Origin: Planctomycetota bacterium
GTDB lineage: Bacteria; Planctomycetota; UBA1135; GCA-002686595
Length of the DNA stretch: 64,000 bases
Direction of reading: 5' to 3'
Assembly (NCBI GenBank): GCA_014238415.1
Contig: JABABA010000001.1
Span: forward strand, 62,001-126,000
Of this stretch, positions 8,875 through 17,102 are shown one piece after another (position 1 is the stretch's first letter; the number at the start of each line of letters is the position of its first letter). The notes beneath the pieces were generated by a model. The model had not been told where the DNA came from. It was given only the letters and a program-made list of their open reading frames with translations, and searched no databases. The position numbers were made by a program, and so were the translations under genes.

Positions 8875-9909
8875 CTAGCCGCCCTTGCTGTGCATTTCGG
8901 ACTGGGGGCGGGTACGCAGGTGGCTGGCGGTGGCCAGTATGCCTCGCTCCTCTGCAAGGGCCAGGCGCTCCTCGGCTCCACGGTCTTTGCGCTGAGACCA
9001 GATCCCGGCGAGTGTCTGAGCCAACTGTTCGCTGGTCTGGCCAGCTCGAATGGCTGCGCCAAGATCCGTTCCGTCTTCATTGTAGAGGCAGGTGAAAAAG
9101 GTTCCGTCTGCGGTCAGGCGAGCACGGTCACAGGTGCCACAAAAAGGTGAACTGGTGGATGCGATAACGCCAAAGGTGCCTCGGCCTTCGATCTGGAAGC
9201 GATCTGCTGGTGCAGTCCCGACTTTGGGGGCTGGCTGGGTAGCACCAAATGCCGCTTCGATTCGTTCCAAGATGTTCTCGGACGAGAGCACCTTGTCTCT
9301 TGTCCAACCTGTCGCCCCGGCTACATCCATGTATTCGATGAAGCGCAATTCAAGGTCTCGGTCCAGAGCCCAGTCGAGCATGCTCTCCAACTCGTCGTCG
9401 TTGATTCCAGCCATGGCGACGCAGTTGATTTTGATCTTGGTTGGGCTGAGTTCCTGGGCGAGGTCCAGCCCAGCCATGACTCGGCTGAGATCCCCGCCGC
9501 GCGTCATTTCTTTGAACCGCTTGGGGTGGAGGGTGTCCAGGCTGACAGTCATGCGCTGCAGGCCCGCAGAAAAGACTTCCGCTCCCCGTTCAACCAAGAG
9601 AACCCCATTCGTGGTCATTGCCAGATCTTCGATCTCATCGATGCCATCAAGTTGTTCGATCAGGCGCCAGAGTTCTTTGCGCAGGAGGGGCTCACCTCCG
9701 GTCAGGCGCACCTTGTTGACCCCCAGGAGAGCTGCCGCGCGCGCCAGGTGGGTGATCTGTCCGTACTTGAGAATGCGTGAGCGGGGGAGCCAGGTGTAGC
9801 TCTCTTCGGGCATGCAGTAGCTACAGCGCAGATTGCACTGATCCGTGACCGAGATGCGCAGGGAGCGCATCGGTCTTCGCAACTGGTCTTGGAGAATCGG
9901 CAGGTCCAT
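8875..9909 (-). CDS. moaA: GTP 3',8-cyclase (molybdenum cofactor biosynthesis)
   Basis: MoaA is the radical-SAM enzyme that converts GTP to 3',8-cyclo-GTP, the first step of molybdopterin synthesis. From the ATG at 9909 the product has 344 residues. The N-terminal SAM 4Fe-4S motif is C25-x3-C29-x2-C32, followed by the LTGGEPLLR segment. The C-terminal cluster that binds GTP appears as C-x2-C-x13-C in the FCGTCDRARLT region, and the protein ends in the Gly-Gly tail required for MoaA function. The open frame extends upstream to 10185, but that extension runs into the 3' end of the sugar-dehydrogenase gene and is not conserved, so 9909 is preferred. No other molybdenum cofactor gene is in the window. 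Confidence 0.95.
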   Translation of the reverse strand: MDLPILQDQLRRPMRSLRISVTDQCNLRCSYCMPEESYTWLPRSRILKYGQITHLARAAALLGVNKVRLTGGEPLLRKELWRLIEQLDGIDEIEDLAMTTNGVLLVERGAEVFSAGLQRMTVSLDTLHPKRFKEMTRGGDLSRVMAGLDLAQELSPTKIKINCVAMAGINDDELESMLDWALDRDLELRFIEYMDVAGATGWTRDKVLSSENILERIEAAFGATQPAPKVGTAPADRFQIEGRGTFGVIASTSSPFCGTCDRARLTADGTFFTCLYNEDGTDLGAAIRAGQTSEQLAQTLAGIWSQRKDRGAEERLALAEERGILATASHLRTRPQSEMHSKGG

Positions 9910-9991
9910 GCTTGGCGTGCAGTATAGGTCCCTGACCACAGGCAGCCCCCCCCTAAAGGAATCGACCCAGCTCGGAACTGACCCCACTGGG

Positions 9992-10029
9992 AACAAGAAA
10001 GCCGACAGCCCCAGAGAGCGGCTGCCGGC
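9992..10029 (-). terminator. Intrinsic terminator of the sugar-dehydrogenase gene
   Basis: In the minus-strand RNA, bases 10029-10020 pair with 10010-10001 to make a 10-bp GC-rich stem with one G-U wobble and a 9-base loop. The stem is followed at once by a U-rich run (10000 down to 9992, TTTCTTGTT). It lies 32 bases beyond the stop of the gene ending at 10061 and before the moaA start at 9909, as expected for Rho-independent termination. Confidence 0.7.
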
Positions 10030-10060
10030 CTTGGATCTAGGGGGCCCGAAAGTCCGGACC

Positions 10061-11644
10061 CTAGGGGCAGAAGACTGCGGATAGCCCTGCCGAGAAGTTG
10101 TAGGTTGCTCCGCCAGCGGAGCCGGCGGCCGGGTCCCGGTACCAGAACTGGAAGTTGTAGGTCGATCCGGGCACCACCGCGCCAAGGCCCGCGCTCATCG
10201 GTGGCGCGGTGAAGTCCATGGTGCGGAATGCGCTTCCGAATACATCGGTGAAACTCGGGGGCGTAATGCGGAAAAGTCCACCTGAAACGCAGATGAAGCC
10301 GTTTCCACCAACAACCTGGGTTTGACCCGGTCCGTAGAAGAAGATGCCGAACTGGTTCGGCACCGATCCGCTGACGATCAGGTTGAAGCTGTTGTCGCTG
10401 ATATTGTTCGAGCCGCTGGATGTCAGGGTGCAACCCGTGGGGTTGGAGCTGTTGCCAGCACCTACGCAGTAGGTGCTCGTGCCGCAGTCCTGGGTGATGC
10501 GCCAGATCTGGCCGCTTTGCTCCAGGATGTAGACCTCGCCAGCGGCGTCTTCACCGAAGGAGGTGATCTGGGAAATTGTGGCGCTGCCAGGAGGGTTCAG
10601 TTCCGCTTGACGCTGCACGACATTGGTGACGCCCGTGCCGTTGTGCTCCATGGACCAGATACGGTTGGAGCAGTAGTCCGCACAGAAATAGGTTCCCTGC
10701 AGGGCCGGAATGGCCGAGCCCCGGTAGACAACGCCGCCAGTCACGGAGCAGTTACCTGAGTGGTTGAACTCGAAAACCGGATCAGTCAGGGCGCTGGAAC
10801 TGCAGGTGCAGCCGGAGAGTCCGGTGCAGTGGGCGCCTTCCATGCAGCGCCAACCGTAGTTCTCGCCGCCCGTGCTGGAGCCGGGCTGGAAGTCGATCTC
10901 CTCCCAGGCGTTCTGACCCACATCACCGATCCACAGATCGCCCGTGGCCCGGTCGAAGGAGAAGCGCCAGGGATTGCGAAGCCCAAGGGCCCAGATCTCA
11001 TCGCGTACCGACCCGTTGCCAACGAATGGGTTGCTCGGCGGGATGTAGGGTGCCGCGGCGTTCACGTCCAGGCGCAGCATCTTGCCCAGCAGATCGCTGC
11101 CGTTCTGGGCACGGTTGCCGGGGTCGTTGCCTGAGCCGCCATCGCCCATGCCAACATATAGATAACCGTCAGGTCCGAAAGCTATCTGGCCGCCGTTGTG
11201 GTTGCTGAAGGGTTGGCTCCAATTGACAATCTGACGCAGAACTGTCGCACTGCCTATGTTTGGGTTGGAGGTGACTTGATGTTCGGTGACTCGCGTGTTG
11301 CCGCCTGGTGATGCCGTGCGCGAGAGATAGAACAAGCCGTTGCTGGCGTAGTCCGGGTGGAACGCCATGGAGAGCAGACCCTGTTCGTTGCCGGTGGAAA
11401 CGCTCATGTCGACGAAGGGCGTGCCGATGATGGTGCCGGAGGGCAGTTCCACAATCTCTACGCGGCCCGTGTGCTGCTCACACACGAAGACGCGACTCGT
11501 GTCGCCCGGCGGCGCGGTCAGGTGCACCGGTCGGCTGAAGCCTTGGGCCAGGAGAGTGGTGGTGAGGGTCTGGGCCTGGGAGGATGAGGCCAGGAGGGCG
11601 CTGAAGGCGATGGCAGAGGCCAAACGCGTGATGGTATATTGCAT
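10061..11644 (-). CDS. Secreted PQQ-dependent sugar dehydrogenase-type propeller with C-terminal W-Y-R-D module
   Basis: From the ATG at 11644 the 527-residue product begins with a signal peptide ending near SSSQAQ. A longer frame to 11704 would bury this signal, so I reject it. Residues about 25-385 form a six-bladed glucose/sorbosone dehydrogenase propeller. It has the NHNGGQIAFGPDGYLYVG motif containing the catalytic-type histidine, MGDGGSGNDP, and GLRNPWRFSFDRATGDLWIGDVGQ. Family members oxidise sugars in the periplasm using PQQ; the substrate here is unknown. The last ~140 residues are a separate module that starts at a cysteine pair and contains NQFG, GNGFICV and NFQFWYRD. The BNR protein at 20498-23182 carries a related module, and the cytochrome at 14791-16863 a more divergent one. 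An intrinsic terminator follows, and the 5' end faces a divergent lipoprotein gene. Confidence 0.85.
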   Translation of the reverse strand: MQYTITRLASAIAFSALLASSSQAQTLTTTLLAQGFSRPVHLTAPPGDTSRVFVCEQHTGRVEIVELPSGTIIGTPFVDMSVSTGNEQGLLSMAFHPDYASNGLFYLSRTASPGGNTRVTEHQVTSNPNIGSATVLRQIVNWSQPFSNHNGGQIAFGPDGYLYVGMGDGGSGNDPGNRAQNGSDLLGKMLRLDVNAAAPYIPPSNPFVGNGSVRDEIWALGLRNPWRFSFDRATGDLWIGDVGQNAWEEIDFQPGSSTGGENYGWRCMEGAHCTGLSGCTCSSSALTDPVFEFNHSGNCSVTGGVVYRGSAIPALQGTYFCADYCSNRIWSMEHNGTGVTNVVQRQAELNPPGSATISQITSFGEDAAGEVYILEQSGQIWRITQDCGTSTYCVGAGNSSNPTGCTLTSSGSNNISDNSFNLIVSGSVPNQFGIFFYGPGQTQVVGGNGFICVSGGLFRITPPSFTDVFGSAFRTMDFTAPPMSAGLGAVVPGSTYNFQFWYRDPAAGSAGGATYNFSAGLSAVFCP

Positions 11645-11720
11645 GTCTCGTGGGTTGTGAAGCCGACTGGGGGAGAGCCGTCTATGGTAGACACCGCAGG
11701 CCAATTTGGGTGTATTTGAT

Positions 11721-11762
11721 CCCCGGTCAAGGCCAGATCCTCATCCTGGGCCTTGACCGGGG
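11721..11762. repeat. 14-bp perfect inverted repeat in a divergent intergenic region
   Basis: Bases 11721-11734 are the exact reverse complement of 11749-11762, separated by 14 bases. It sits between two divergent genes (minus start 11644, plus start near 11793). Because both are transcribed away from it, it is not a 3'-end terminator for either. It could be an operator for a dimeric regulator or a 5' leader hairpin of the plus-strand lipoprotein gene, 31 bases upstream of its ATG. Confidence 0.6.
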
Positions 11763-11792
11763 CTTGCTTTGAGACGAGGCTTTGGCCTGGAC

Positions 11793-12245
11793 ATGAGACG
11801 GACCAGAATGACTTTGCAGCCCGCCCTCTGCCTTGTGGGGCTTTTGGCCTGCGCTCCCAAGGTGCAGGTGACCCGCTATGACGGTGGCCAACCCTATCGT
11901 CAGTCCCACTGGGACGGGCACGCCCTGGATGGAATTGAGACATTCTGGTTCGAGAGCGGCGGCCTGAAACGGCGCGGAGCCTGGGTTGACGGGTTGCGTG
12001 ACGGGCTCTGGCAGAACTGGCGCGAGGACGGGTCACTGGCAGGTGAGGAGTCCTGGCAGCTGGGTGTGCGCAATGGCGGCTGGCGCGTATTTTCTCCCTC
12101 CGGTCAGGTGGAAATCGAAGAGGTCTGGCGTGCAGGAAATCGGCACGGGACTTGGGTGCAGCACGATGCTGATGGGATCCCGCAGCATCATTTCCAGTGG
12201 GATCAGGGCACTCTTGTGGGCGTCGAGGCCCTGGGCAAGCCTTGA
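11793..12245 (+). CDS. Small YwqK/MORN-like repeat lipoprotein
   Basis: The product is about 150 residues from the ATG at 11793; another ATG at 11808 is possible. The N-terminus is a lipoprotein signal with lipobox LLAC. The body is a tandem of ~22-residue units with aromatic and glycine spacing such as RDGLWQNWREDGSLAGE and VRNGGWRVFSPSGQVE. This pattern belongs to MORN-like or YwqK repeats, which databases often label 'antitoxin'; that label does not imply toxin neutralisation here, and no toxin gene is adjacent. A longer relative lies at 18136-19191. It is probably exported and membrane-anchored, of unknown role. An 88-base gap separates it from the sulfatase-like gene on the same strand. 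Confidence 0.75.
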   Translation: MRRTRMTLQPALCLVGLLACAPKVQVTRYDGGQPYRQSHWDGHALDGIETFWFESGGLKRRGAWVDGLRDGLWQNWREDGSLAGEESWQLGVRNGGWRVFSPSGQVEIEEVWRAGNRHGTWVQHDADGIPQHHFQWDQGTLVGVEALGKP

Positions 12246-12333
12246 AGCGCGCGCAAACCTCAATGGCTGAGGGCCGTAGGGGTCGATTGAACAACCCCTC
12301 CCTTGATCTGCCCTCTGCGGTAGCCGCTCTTCC

Positions 12334-13872
12334 ATGACCTACTTCAAGCTCTTGTTGGCTATTGCCCTACTACTCGGGTTTGCAGCTTGTTCGCCAACTC
12401 CTCCTGCGTGGCATGTGGTTCTGATCTCTCTTGACACCACGCGCGCCGATCATCTCTCTTGCATCGCTGGCTCCGATTCAAGAGCTCAAACGCCTGCTCT
12501 CGATTTGCTTGCATCGGAGGGGGCTTTGTTCTTGCAAGCTCAAACAGCCGCGGTCACGACCCTGAGTGCTCATACATCTCTTATGACCGGGACCTGGCCC
12601 CACAGTCATGGTGTTGTGCGCAATGGGTTTGAATTGAACTCGGTCAATCAGACTCTGGCCGAGACCCTGGGGGCTCGCGGCTATCGCACTCGCGCTGTGC
12701 TCGGTTCCTTTGCGCTCGACAGTCGCTTCGGGTTTGATCAGGGCTTTGAGGTTTTTGACGAGACTTTTGATCTCTTGGTGGGGGCTGGCGGCGCGGATCA
12801 GAATCAACGCTTGGGCGAGCATGTGACCCGCGCGGCTCTGGCCCGAGTTCGCGAACACGATCAAGACGAGCCCTTGTTCCTCTTTGCCCACTACTTTGAC
12901 CCCCATGCGCCCTACGATCCGCCTGCTGCCATGAGGGAGGCTCGCGCGCAGGAAATCGGCAGGACGGTGGGGGATCCACTGACAGTGGAGCGGGCGGTCA
13001 GGGCAGGCCAGAAGCTTGTGTTGGGGCCAGATGTGCTTGCCCCTGGACTGGCTGGAACTGTTCGAGGGGGGCTTTCCAGGGACCTGGTTGAGCACCATCC
13101 TGGAACTGGCGCGGTCTTGGATTCCCAACTGGCTGCACTTTATGCCGCTGAGGTGGAGGCCCTCGATGCTTCTCTGGGTGTGCTTTTTGATGGCTTGCGC
13201 GAGGAGGGCTTGTGGGAGCGGGCCATTGTGGTGGTGACCGCCGATCACGGGGAGACCTTCAGCGAGCACGCAGATCGCTGGAACCACGGCCTATGGGTGC
13301 ATGACACCACGACCCATGTGCCCCTCATGATTCGACTGCCCGCGGAACATCCCGAGGCCGAACGTTTCAGGGGACGGCGCATTTCGACGGTGGTCTCCAC
13401 TGTGGATGTGTACCCGACCCTGCTGGGTGTGTTGGACATCGAAGTTGGCCCCAGGGTGCAGGGGGTGGACCTCGGGCCGCTTCTGCGGGGGGAGGAATTT
13501 GACCGTGGGGCGGTTTTCTCCGAAGCCACCCAGCCCTGGATGGGCCTTGAAGAGGCTGCCCGTGAGCGGGGGCGCTGGGCCAATTCCCTGAAGCCCCACA
13601 GTGTGCGCAAGGGGCGCTGGAAGTACATCCGTGCGCCCTACCTGAAGCTTGAACAGTTGTTCGACATGGAGGCAGATCCAGGGGAGCAGAACAACCTCTT
13701 TCATGACCCCGCCCTGGCGGAGATCCTGGCTGATCTGCGCGGTGAACTTGGTGCCTACCAGGAACTGGAGAATCCGCTCTCCTCGAAATTCAACAGCACA
13801 CAATTTGAAGAGACCCGCGCGCGGCTGGAGGCCATGGGTTACGGAGGCGGCGCGGAGGATGGGCCGCGCTAG
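12334..13872 (+). CDS. Sulfatase-superfamily lipoprotein lacking the formylglycine cysteine/serine
   Basis: This 512-residue lipoprotein has lipobox FAAC near residue 19. The alkaline-phosphatase/sulfatase fold is clear: VVLISLDTTRADHLS carries the first metal aspartate, SLMTGTWPHSHGV follows the active-site loop, and VVVTADHGETFSEH provides the second metal site. At the position where sulfatases have C/S-x-P-x-R for formylglycine maturation, the protein has T76-L-S-A-H80. Related 'sulfatase-like' hydrolases with a T-L-P-S-H type motif use threonine or have other phosphoesterase activities, so true sulfatase activity is unproven. The late DMEADPGEQNNL segment is typical of the family C-terminus. 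It would act outside the cytoplasmic membrane. Its 3' end converges on the AsmA-like gene with a 17-base gap. Confidence 0.88.
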   Translation: MTYFKLLLAIALLLGFAACSPTPPAWHVVLISLDTTRADHLSCIAGSDSRAQTPALDLLASEGALFLQAQTAAVTTLSAHTSLMTGTWPHSHGVVRNGFELNSVNQTLAETLGARGYRTRAVLGSFALDSRFGFDQGFEVFDETFDLLVGAGGADQNQRLGEHVTRAALARVREHDQDEPLFLFAHYFDPHAPYDPPAAMREARAQEIGRTVGDPLTVERAVRAGQKLVLGPDVLAPGLAGTVRGGLSRDLVEHHPGTGAVLDSQLAALYAAEVEALDASLGVLFDGLREEGLWERAIVVVTADHGETFSEHADRWNHGLWVHDTTTHVPLMIRLPAEHPEAERFRGRRISTVVSTVDVYPTLLGVLDIEVGPRVQGVDLGPLLRGEEFDRGAVFSEATQPWMGLEEAARERGRWANSLKPHSVRKGRWKYIRAPYLKLEQLFDMEADPGEQNNLFHDPALAEILADLRGELGAYQELENPLSSKFNSTQFEETRARLEAMGYGGGAEDGPR

Positions 13873-13889
13873 CTGGAATTGTCCGGGTG

Positions 13890-14747
13890 CTAGTCTTTGA
13901 GCTTGACGCCTTTGGGCAGTTGCGCGGGCAGGTTGCGCAGCACTTCGTCGAGTACTGCCTGGCCCTGTTCTCCTTGGAGCCCGTCGGTCAGGACCTTTTC
14001 ATTCAATTGCAGGGTGCCCGTGAGGACCCCATCGAGCATACCCTGCAGGCTGTCAGGGCTGAGCACCTGCCAGATCTCCGGGGGTAATTCGGAACGCAGG
14101 GCATCGAGGCCTGCGGCTACGATCTCGCGCATGACTTCGCGTAACAGACTGCTGCTGTTTCCTGGTTCGGCGGCGCTCAGGTTCAGTTGCAATGGGGGCA
14201 GGGTGACCTCCCAGGAACCCACGCCCAGGGGCAGATCTTCAATGGTCAGGGATGCTCTCAGGCCACTGACCACCACTTGATCAACAGCCAAGAGGGGCCC
14301 CGGGTCATCTCCATCGGGCTGAGTTTCATTTGTTTCCTGATCGCCCCCGGTCGAAGAGATCTGCTTCAAGAACCACTGCAGGTTTGAGGCCGTGCCCTTC
14401 TGCAAGAGACGCAGTTCAGTTCCCTCCAGTCGGATTTCCTTGATCTGGATTACATCCTTCAGCACAGAAAAAGTCTCTAGCTCAACACTGGCGTGCCCTA
14501 CCCGCAGAAAAGCGCTCTCTCCAAATCCTGGCGGGTTGGGGATCAGGAGTCCATTCATGCCCACACGAGCTGAACTCGCGGAGAGAGAGAGGGGCACCTC
14601 TTCAATGGTGGCCTGGACTCCAAGGGCAGATTGGCTGCCGTACTGGACGGCGGCTTTCGAGGCGGCGGGCAGAATCTTGTAGAGCGCGATGGCTGCAACC
14701 GCAATCAGCACGAGCCCCGGGAGGGCCAAACGAATCATGATCTTCAT
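13890..14747 (-). CDS. AsmA-like envelope protein
   Basis: The 285-residue product has an N-terminal signal anchor (about residues 5-25). It continues with a segment resembling the repeating beta-groove unit of AsmA/DUF748-type proteins: IPNPPGFGESAFLRVGHASVELET, then IQIKEIRLEGTELRLLQ (read as two adjoining pieces). AsmA-like proteins are thought to bridge inner and outer membranes and carry phospholipids. At under 300 residues this one is much shorter than true AsmA/TamB bridges and probably covers only part of the periplasm. A low-complexity acidic linker lies near residues 130-150. It is 43 bases downstream of the cytochrome gene on the same strand, so it may be co-transcribed. Assignment rests on pattern rather than a decisive motif. 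Confidence 0.65.
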   Translation of the reverse strand: MKIMIRLALPGLVLIAVAAIALYKILPAASKAAVQYGSQSALGVQATIEEVPLSLSASSARVGMNGLLIPNPPGFGESAFLRVGHASVELETFSVLKDVIQIKEIRLEGTELRLLQKGTASNLQWFLKQISSTGGDQETNETQPDGDDPGPLLAVDQVVVSGLRASLTIEDLPLGVGSWEVTLPPLQLNLSAAEPGNSSSLLREVMREIVAAGLDALRSELPPEIWQVLSPDSLQGMLDGVLTGTLQLNEKVLTDGLQGEQGQAVLDEVLRNLPAQLPKGVKLKD

Positions 14748-14790
14748 GGGTATCTTCGCCCATCAATCTAGTTCTGACGCCCGGCGAAAG

Positions 14791-16863
14791 CTAGTTGCAG
14801 AAGGTGACGAAAAGCCCCTGGCTGAAAGCAGCACCAGCGGGGCTGGCCGGGTCACGGTAGATCACCTGCAGGCCACGGGAACTGCCCACCATGGTGGCAT
14901 CCACGGGCAGGCTGAAGGCGGCCTTGCCCAAGTTGTCCGTCAATTGGGTGCCTCGCCGCACATAGGGGCCGCTGATCAGCAGCACGCCTCCCAGGTGGGG
15001 CACACTGGCGGTTCCGGGACCTTCCCAGAGAACCGCTAGCTCACCCGGGACCGCGCCGGTCAATTGCAGGTTCAGGATCGGCAGATCGGGGGCGTTGAGG
15101 GCTATCAGGCTTGCCCGCTCGCCCTGGGAATTGAGGCTGCCCAGGCCATAGGGGATTGGCGTGGCGCAGGCGCCCAGATTCAGATCCAAGGTGCTGCTGG
15201 CCATCTCCACCGGGGTGCTCCTGCCGAACAGCTGCCACAGATCATAGGCGTCCTGCCCAGCATTGTTGGTTTGGTTTTCATCCCGCAGGAATTCTATGTA
15301 CTCGCGAGTGGTTGTCTGGTGGAAGAGAGCGACCTCTGCGCGCACGGCAGAGGTGGGCAGGGCGAACATGGTCTCATCCCAATGCTGCTGGTCCTCGTAG
15401 TTGTAAGCCACCACATCAGCGTCGATGGCCGAGTAGCTGGAGTTGGTGAAGCCCCGCGCAGGTATGCGGTTGTCCAGCAGTACCGTGTTGTTCAGTACGA
15501 AGTGAAAGCTCGGGCCTGCGGGCACGCCCGTCTGGGCGGCCATGTAGGCGTCCAGTCCCTGGTGGATTTCGTAGACCTTGGTGTTGGATGTGTCCAGGTC
15601 GGCGGTGGCATCGTCATAGCTTCCGTGCTCGCCAACCAGCTGGTCCCCAATGTCGAAGAATTGAACCTGGACCCACATGCGTCGGCCTTCACCGTAGCCG
15701 GTGGGCAGACGGTGCCCCGTAAGGTTGATCACGCGAACTACCAATTGGCCATCGCGTTCAAAGGTTTCGAGCTCTGCCGCGCTCTGCATCATGTTTGTTG
15801 TGCGCTGGGAGGCCTCTTGCACCAGGCTGTCGCTCAGCCCCGTTTCATAGTCCGGGTAGATGGCGCGCACCGCTTTCAGGACCCATGAATTGGCTCCGTT
15901 GAAGAAATGCCGCGGCATGTCCGGGCGGAACGCGCCGCCCAAGCCGGGTGAGCAGGCTGTGGCGTCAGTGGTGGGCATGTGGCAATCCTGGCAGGACTGG
16001 ACCAGCGGTTGGTTGCCGCCAAAGCGTCCCCCTGTGTCGATGGGCGCAACCGCGTAGACGCTGCGAGTCCATTCGCTGAAGGTTCTTTCGACGGGGTACA
16101 TGTCCGTCTTGTCCATGGTCGGATGCGCCGCGTTTAGATCTGACAGACGGTAGCCGAGGCCCGAAGGCCGTTTTTCCAGGGCCGGGTTGGAGACATCGTG
16201 GCAGGTGCCGCAAAGCATGGACTCCTGATGGAAGGGTGACTGGCGGAATTCGTGGTAGGGGAAGTTGGCTCCCAGATCAAAGGGTCCCCGGCGCCGGTCT
16301 TCGGGATCCAGGATGAACATCCCCGAATGGGGCTCCACATTCAAGGGGCGCGACATGCCCGCCAAAATGCCCGCGTCCTCAGCTGGGTTCAGCGGGTCGA
16401 GTACTGGATCAACCATGCGGTGGCAGAAGTGACAGTTGACCCCGTCGAAGTCGTTGGTGAAGGGATCGAGAGCGGATCCGTCAGTGGGGATCGTGCGGCC
16501 CTCCATATGGGCTCCGGGCATGTGGCAGCGCATGCACAGATAGCCCGAGCCATCCAGATCCTGCTCGGCGATCGCCAGGGCGGCGAAGAAGATCGGGTCG
16601 CGGCTGCTCTGGGCCATCATGCTGGCCTGCCAGGTGGCGTAGGGCTCCACCTGTTGATCGTAGTTGCCATGACATAGGGCGCAGGCCTGGCCCGATTGCA
16701 GGTAGTCCACGAATTCGCCTGGCTGGGAGCCTGCCACCTCAAAGGCCCGGATGTTGCTCTGGGGCGTGCTGCCTGGGGTAGCGTCTGTCAGACTGAAGAT
16801 CAGGGTCAAGGCAATACCTGCAGTCACAGACAGGGTGGTCTTGGGGCGCATCATGAGACTCAT
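14791..16863 (-). CDS. Secreted pentaheme c-type cytochrome with C-terminal W-Y-R-D-like module
   Basis: The 690-residue protein has a signal peptide (about residues 1-30). Five C-x-x-C-H haem-attachment motifs are present: CALCH 61-65, CMRCH 110-114, CHFCH 144-148, CGTCH 218-222 and CQDCH 291-295. Their spacing and the surrounding phrases (FFAALAIAEQDLDGSGYLCM, MLCGTCHDVSNP) resemble multihaem cytochromes of the c554/c3-like type. Electron transfer on the outer side of the cytoplasmic membrane is therefore likely, with donor and acceptor unknown. The haem-free region after residue 300 is beta-rich. The last ~125 residues look like a divergent copy of the module shared with the genes at 10061 and 20498 (LQVIYRDP near the end, final VTFCN). 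No quinol oxidoreductase or other cytochrome gene is adjacent. It faces a divergent gene across a 239-base gap (16864-17102) in which I see no clear promoter or RNA. Confidence 0.85.
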   Translation of the reverse strand: MSLMMRPKTTLSVTAGIALTLIFSLTDATPGSTPQSNIRAFEVAGSQPGEFVDYLQSGQACALCHGNYDQQVEPYATWQASMMAQSSRDPIFFAALAIAEQDLDGSGYLCMRCHMPGAHMEGRTIPTDGSALDPFTNDFDGVNCHFCHRMVDPVLDPLNPAEDAGILAGMSRPLNVEPHSGMFILDPEDRRRGPFDLGANFPYHEFRQSPFHQESMLCGTCHDVSNPALEKRPSGLGYRLSDLNAAHPTMDKTDMYPVERTFSEWTRSVYAVAPIDTGGRFGGNQPLVQSCQDCHMPTTDATACSPGLGGAFRPDMPRHFFNGANSWVLKAVRAIYPDYETGLSDSLVQEASQRTTNMMQSAAELETFERDGQLVVRVINLTGHRLPTGYGEGRRMWVQVQFFDIGDQLVGEHGSYDDATADLDTSNTKVYEIHQGLDAYMAAQTGVPAGPSFHFVLNNTVLLDNRIPARGFTNSSYSAIDADVVAYNYEDQQHWDETMFALPTSAVRAEVALFHQTTTREYIEFLRDENQTNNAGQDAYDLWQLFGRSTPVEMASSTLDLNLGACATPIPYGLGSLNSQGERASLIALNAPDLPILNLQLTGAVPGELAVLWEGPGTASVPHLGGVLLISGPYVRRGTQLTDNLGKAAFSLPVDATMVGSSRGLQVIYRDPASPAGAAFSQGLFVTFCN

Positions 16864-17102
16864 CGAGGGGAATACGATCCCCCATCTTGTTTGTACCCCA
16901 CCAATTCAGTCAAGGGGAATTTCGACGGGTCTCTTGTCTGGATACTTTTCGGGCCATTCTTGAGCCGGAGGCATCCAGGGTGTTTTTGTTCCTGCGCCGA
17001 AGCTGGCGTGCAACCGTGCGGCTCCTTTTGCGTCTTGAGGGTTGGTGGTTTCGATCCGTCCCCATTTGGAGCGGAAGGGCCCCCTGAACCAACTCTTGAT
17101 CG

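Noticed and set aside
9910-10185. Upstream extension of the moaA frame by 92 codons
   Set aside because: It crosses the intrinsic terminator and the 3' end of the neighbouring gene, and MoaA proteins begin close to the radical-SAM domain as from 9909.
12278-12299. Short inverted repeat AGGGGT...ACCCCT between the small lipoprotein and sulfatase-like genes
   Set aside because: Only 6 bp of stem with a 10-base loop and no T-run; expected by chance in GC-rich sequence.
16864-17102. A 239-base divergent gap examined for a small RNA or riboswitch
   Set aside because: I found no convincing stem-loop set, conserved riboswitch core or small coding frame; it probably contains two promoters that I cannot place.
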